From Candidatus Omnitrophota bacterium (lineage in GTDB: Bacteria; Omnitrophota; Gorgyraeia; VGKN01), in contig JAGVOB010000152.1 of NCBI GenBank assembly GCA_020052955.1, forward strand, positions 1 to 40,071: a stretch of 40,071 bases of DNA. Direction: 5' to 3'. Positions within the stretch are counted from its first letter, which is position 1, and every line of letters starts with the position of its first letter. Below are positions 39,801 through 40,071 of this stretch, piece after piece. A program made the translations under genes and the position numbers. Below the pieces are notes generated by a model. The model worked only from the letters and a program-made list of their open reading frames with translations, was not told the DNA's origin and did not search any database.

Positions 39801-40062
39801 AGCTGCCGCTTGCCAGATTATCCAGCACAATAACCTGATTGCCCTCTTTAAGAAGCTCTCTTACAAGGTGGCTTCCTATAAACCCTGCGCCGCCTGTTAT
39901 TACAATTCTTTTTTTGCCTGGTTGCAATTGCGGGAGGTTTGGTTCTACTAAAGTTACCTGACCAGCTGGAACTTCACGTCCAACTTCTGGGCGGTGGGGT
40001 TCTACCCTAAGGCGGGCAGCAGCTAGTGCTTTCTCCACCTCTAAATCGCTCAGTTGAAACAT
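12844..40062 (-). CDS. Giant multidomain, multi-pass membrane protein (at least 9,072 aa; possibly continues beyond the window)
   Basis: Single open frame over 27.2 kb; recognisable domain motifs throughout (listed separately); codons upstream of the ATG (GAG AAG CGA) are open so the N-terminus is not certain. Confidence 0.93.
   Translation of the reverse strand: [9072 protein letters not shown]
13530..14165 (-). other. Domain: metallo-beta-lactamase fold 2
   Basis: [76 protein letters not shown]; metal-ligand-like downstream acidic/His residues. Confidence 0.75.
14930..16060 (-). other. Domain: glycerol-1-phosphate dehydrogenase-like (AraM/EgsA, iron-containing ADH superfamily)
   Basis: [98 protein letters not shown]. 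Confidence 0.85.
18440..19180 (-). other. Domain: SAM-dependent methyltransferase (class I)
   Basis: [37 protein letters not shown]...[48 protein letters not shown]. Confidence 0.93.
19215..19640 (-). other. Domain: GNAT N-acetyltransferase-like
   Basis: [23 protein letters not shown]...[63 protein letters not shown]. Confidence 0.7.
19755..19813 (-). repeat. 59-bp in-frame linker repeat, copy 1 ([19 protein letters not shown])
   Basis: ctccctttcggtcgaggtggagggcggaggtgggtgttggcgcggtggggtcggtttgc; 8 mismatches to copy 2 by hand alignment. Confidence 0.92.
20580..21050 (-). other. Domain: DUF218/YdcF-ElyC-like
   Basis: [18 protein letters not shown]...[39 protein letters not shown]...[31 protein letters not shown]. 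Confidence 0.85.
21510..21568 (-). repeat. 59-bp in-frame linker repeat, copy 2 ([19 protein letters not shown])
   Basis: ctccttttcgatcgaggtggaggctaaaggtgggtgctggcgcggcggggtcggtttgc. Confidence 0.92.
21570..22160 (-). other. Domain: histidine-kinase-type ATPase (HATPase_c)
   Basis: [16 protein letters not shown] (N box), [25 protein letters not shown] (G1/F), [42 protein letters not shown] (G2). Confidence 0.93.
22690..23530 (-). other. Domain: Ser/Thr protein kinase (Hanks-type)
   Basis: [84 protein letters not shown]. Confidence 0.95.
23570..23980 (-). other. Domain: putative zinc metalloprotease-like (HELSH)
   Basis: [37 protein letters not shown]: HExxH plus downstream acidic residues. 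Confidence 0.55.
25450..26310 (-). other. Domain: alpha/beta hydrolase
   Basis: [21 protein letters not shown]...[14 protein letters not shown]...[13 protein letters not shown]...[15 protein letters not shown]...[12 protein letters not shown]. Confidence 0.8.
26600..27010 (-). other. Domain: M50-like integral membrane segment with degenerate zinc motif
   Basis: [26 protein letters not shown] followed by hydrophobic helices and [15 protein letters not shown]; QELGH in place of HExxH. Confidence 0.5.
27720..29060 (-). other. Domains: degenerate HD + RelA/SpoT (p)ppGpp synthetase + TGS-like
   Basis: [13 protein letters not shown]...[11 protein letters not shown] (HD to HG); [16 protein letters not shown]...[14 protein letters not shown]...[44 protein letters not shown] (TGS-like). 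Confidence 0.85.
30560..31250 (-). other. Domain: intact HD phosphohydrolase, SpoT-hydrolase-like
   Basis: [61 protein letters not shown]. Confidence 0.82.
32390..33290 (-). other. Domain: metallo-beta-lactamase fold 1
   Basis: [55 protein letters not shown]. Confidence 0.88.
35270..36170 (-). other. Domain: polyA polymerase/CCA-adding-enzyme head-like nucleotidyltransferase
   Basis: [28 protein letters not shown] followed by [17 protein letters not shown] typical of the head/neck region. Confidence 0.78.
36330..37250 (-). other. Domain: HEAT/PBS-lyase-like repeats
   Basis: Repeated units [62 protein letters not shown]...[31 protein letters not shown]. Confidence 0.92.
37745..38155 (-). 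other. Domain: VOC/glyoxalase fold (methylmalonyl-CoA epimerase-like)
   Basis: [17 protein letters not shown]...[14 protein letters not shown]...[20 protein letters not shown]...[21 protein letters not shown]. Confidence 0.8.
38950..39930 (-). other. Domain: extended SDR, UDP-glucuronate decarboxylase/NDP-sugar epimerase-like
   Basis: [47 protein letters not shown] (YxxxK); [22 protein letters not shown]. Confidence 0.93.
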
Positions 40063-40071
40063 TCGCTTCTC

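Noticed and set aside
12970-39951. Many plus-strand and alternate-frame ORFs within the giant gene
   Set aside because: Short, no domain motifs, and opposite to a continuous frame with clear protein families.
12844-40062. NRPS/PKS or repetitive adhesin interpretation of the giant ORF
   Set aside because: No adenylation, condensation, ketosynthase or carrier motifs, and no tandem Ig/cadherin/FN3-like repeats; domains are heterogeneous enzymes.

Overview
All convincing genes lie on the minus strand. (1) Positions 40062 to 12844 form one uninterrupted ORF of at least 9,072 aa. It may extend past the window edge, because the 9 nt upstream of the ATG are also open. By motif reading it is a chain of unrelated modules, N to C: SDR/UDP-sugar epimerase, VOC/glyoxalase, TM block, HEAT repeats, polyA-polymerase-like nucleotidyltransferase, large orphan region, metallo-beta-lactamase (MBL), TM block, intact SpoT-like HD, degenerate HD + RelA synthetase + TGS, M50-like membrane segment, alpha/beta hydrolase, HELSH metalloprotease, Ser/Thr kinase, HATPase_c, DUF218/YdcF, GNAT, SAM methyltransferase, TM/M50-like, glycerol-1-phosphate dehydrogenase-like, second MBL. 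(2) Downstream, a consensus sigma70-type promoter (TTGACA-17-TATAAT) precedes an efflux operon: AMIN-TolC fusion, membrane fusion protein, TPR/PDZ protein, HAMP protein, and an RND pump with a ~500 aa Pro/Glu repeat tail ending in a predicted winged helix. (3) At the 3' end are a truncated RadC N-terminal (HhH) protein and a DUF4143-type AAA ATPase, flanked by two 9-nt-period repeat arrays. Intergenic spaces carry a modular two-hairpin repeat with an embedded Shine-Dalgarno and a 140-bp element with inverted ends. Gene style (giant ORF, repeats) suggests Candidatus Omnitrophota or a relative; this is inference. No rRNA, tRNA, CRISPR or transposase was recognised.
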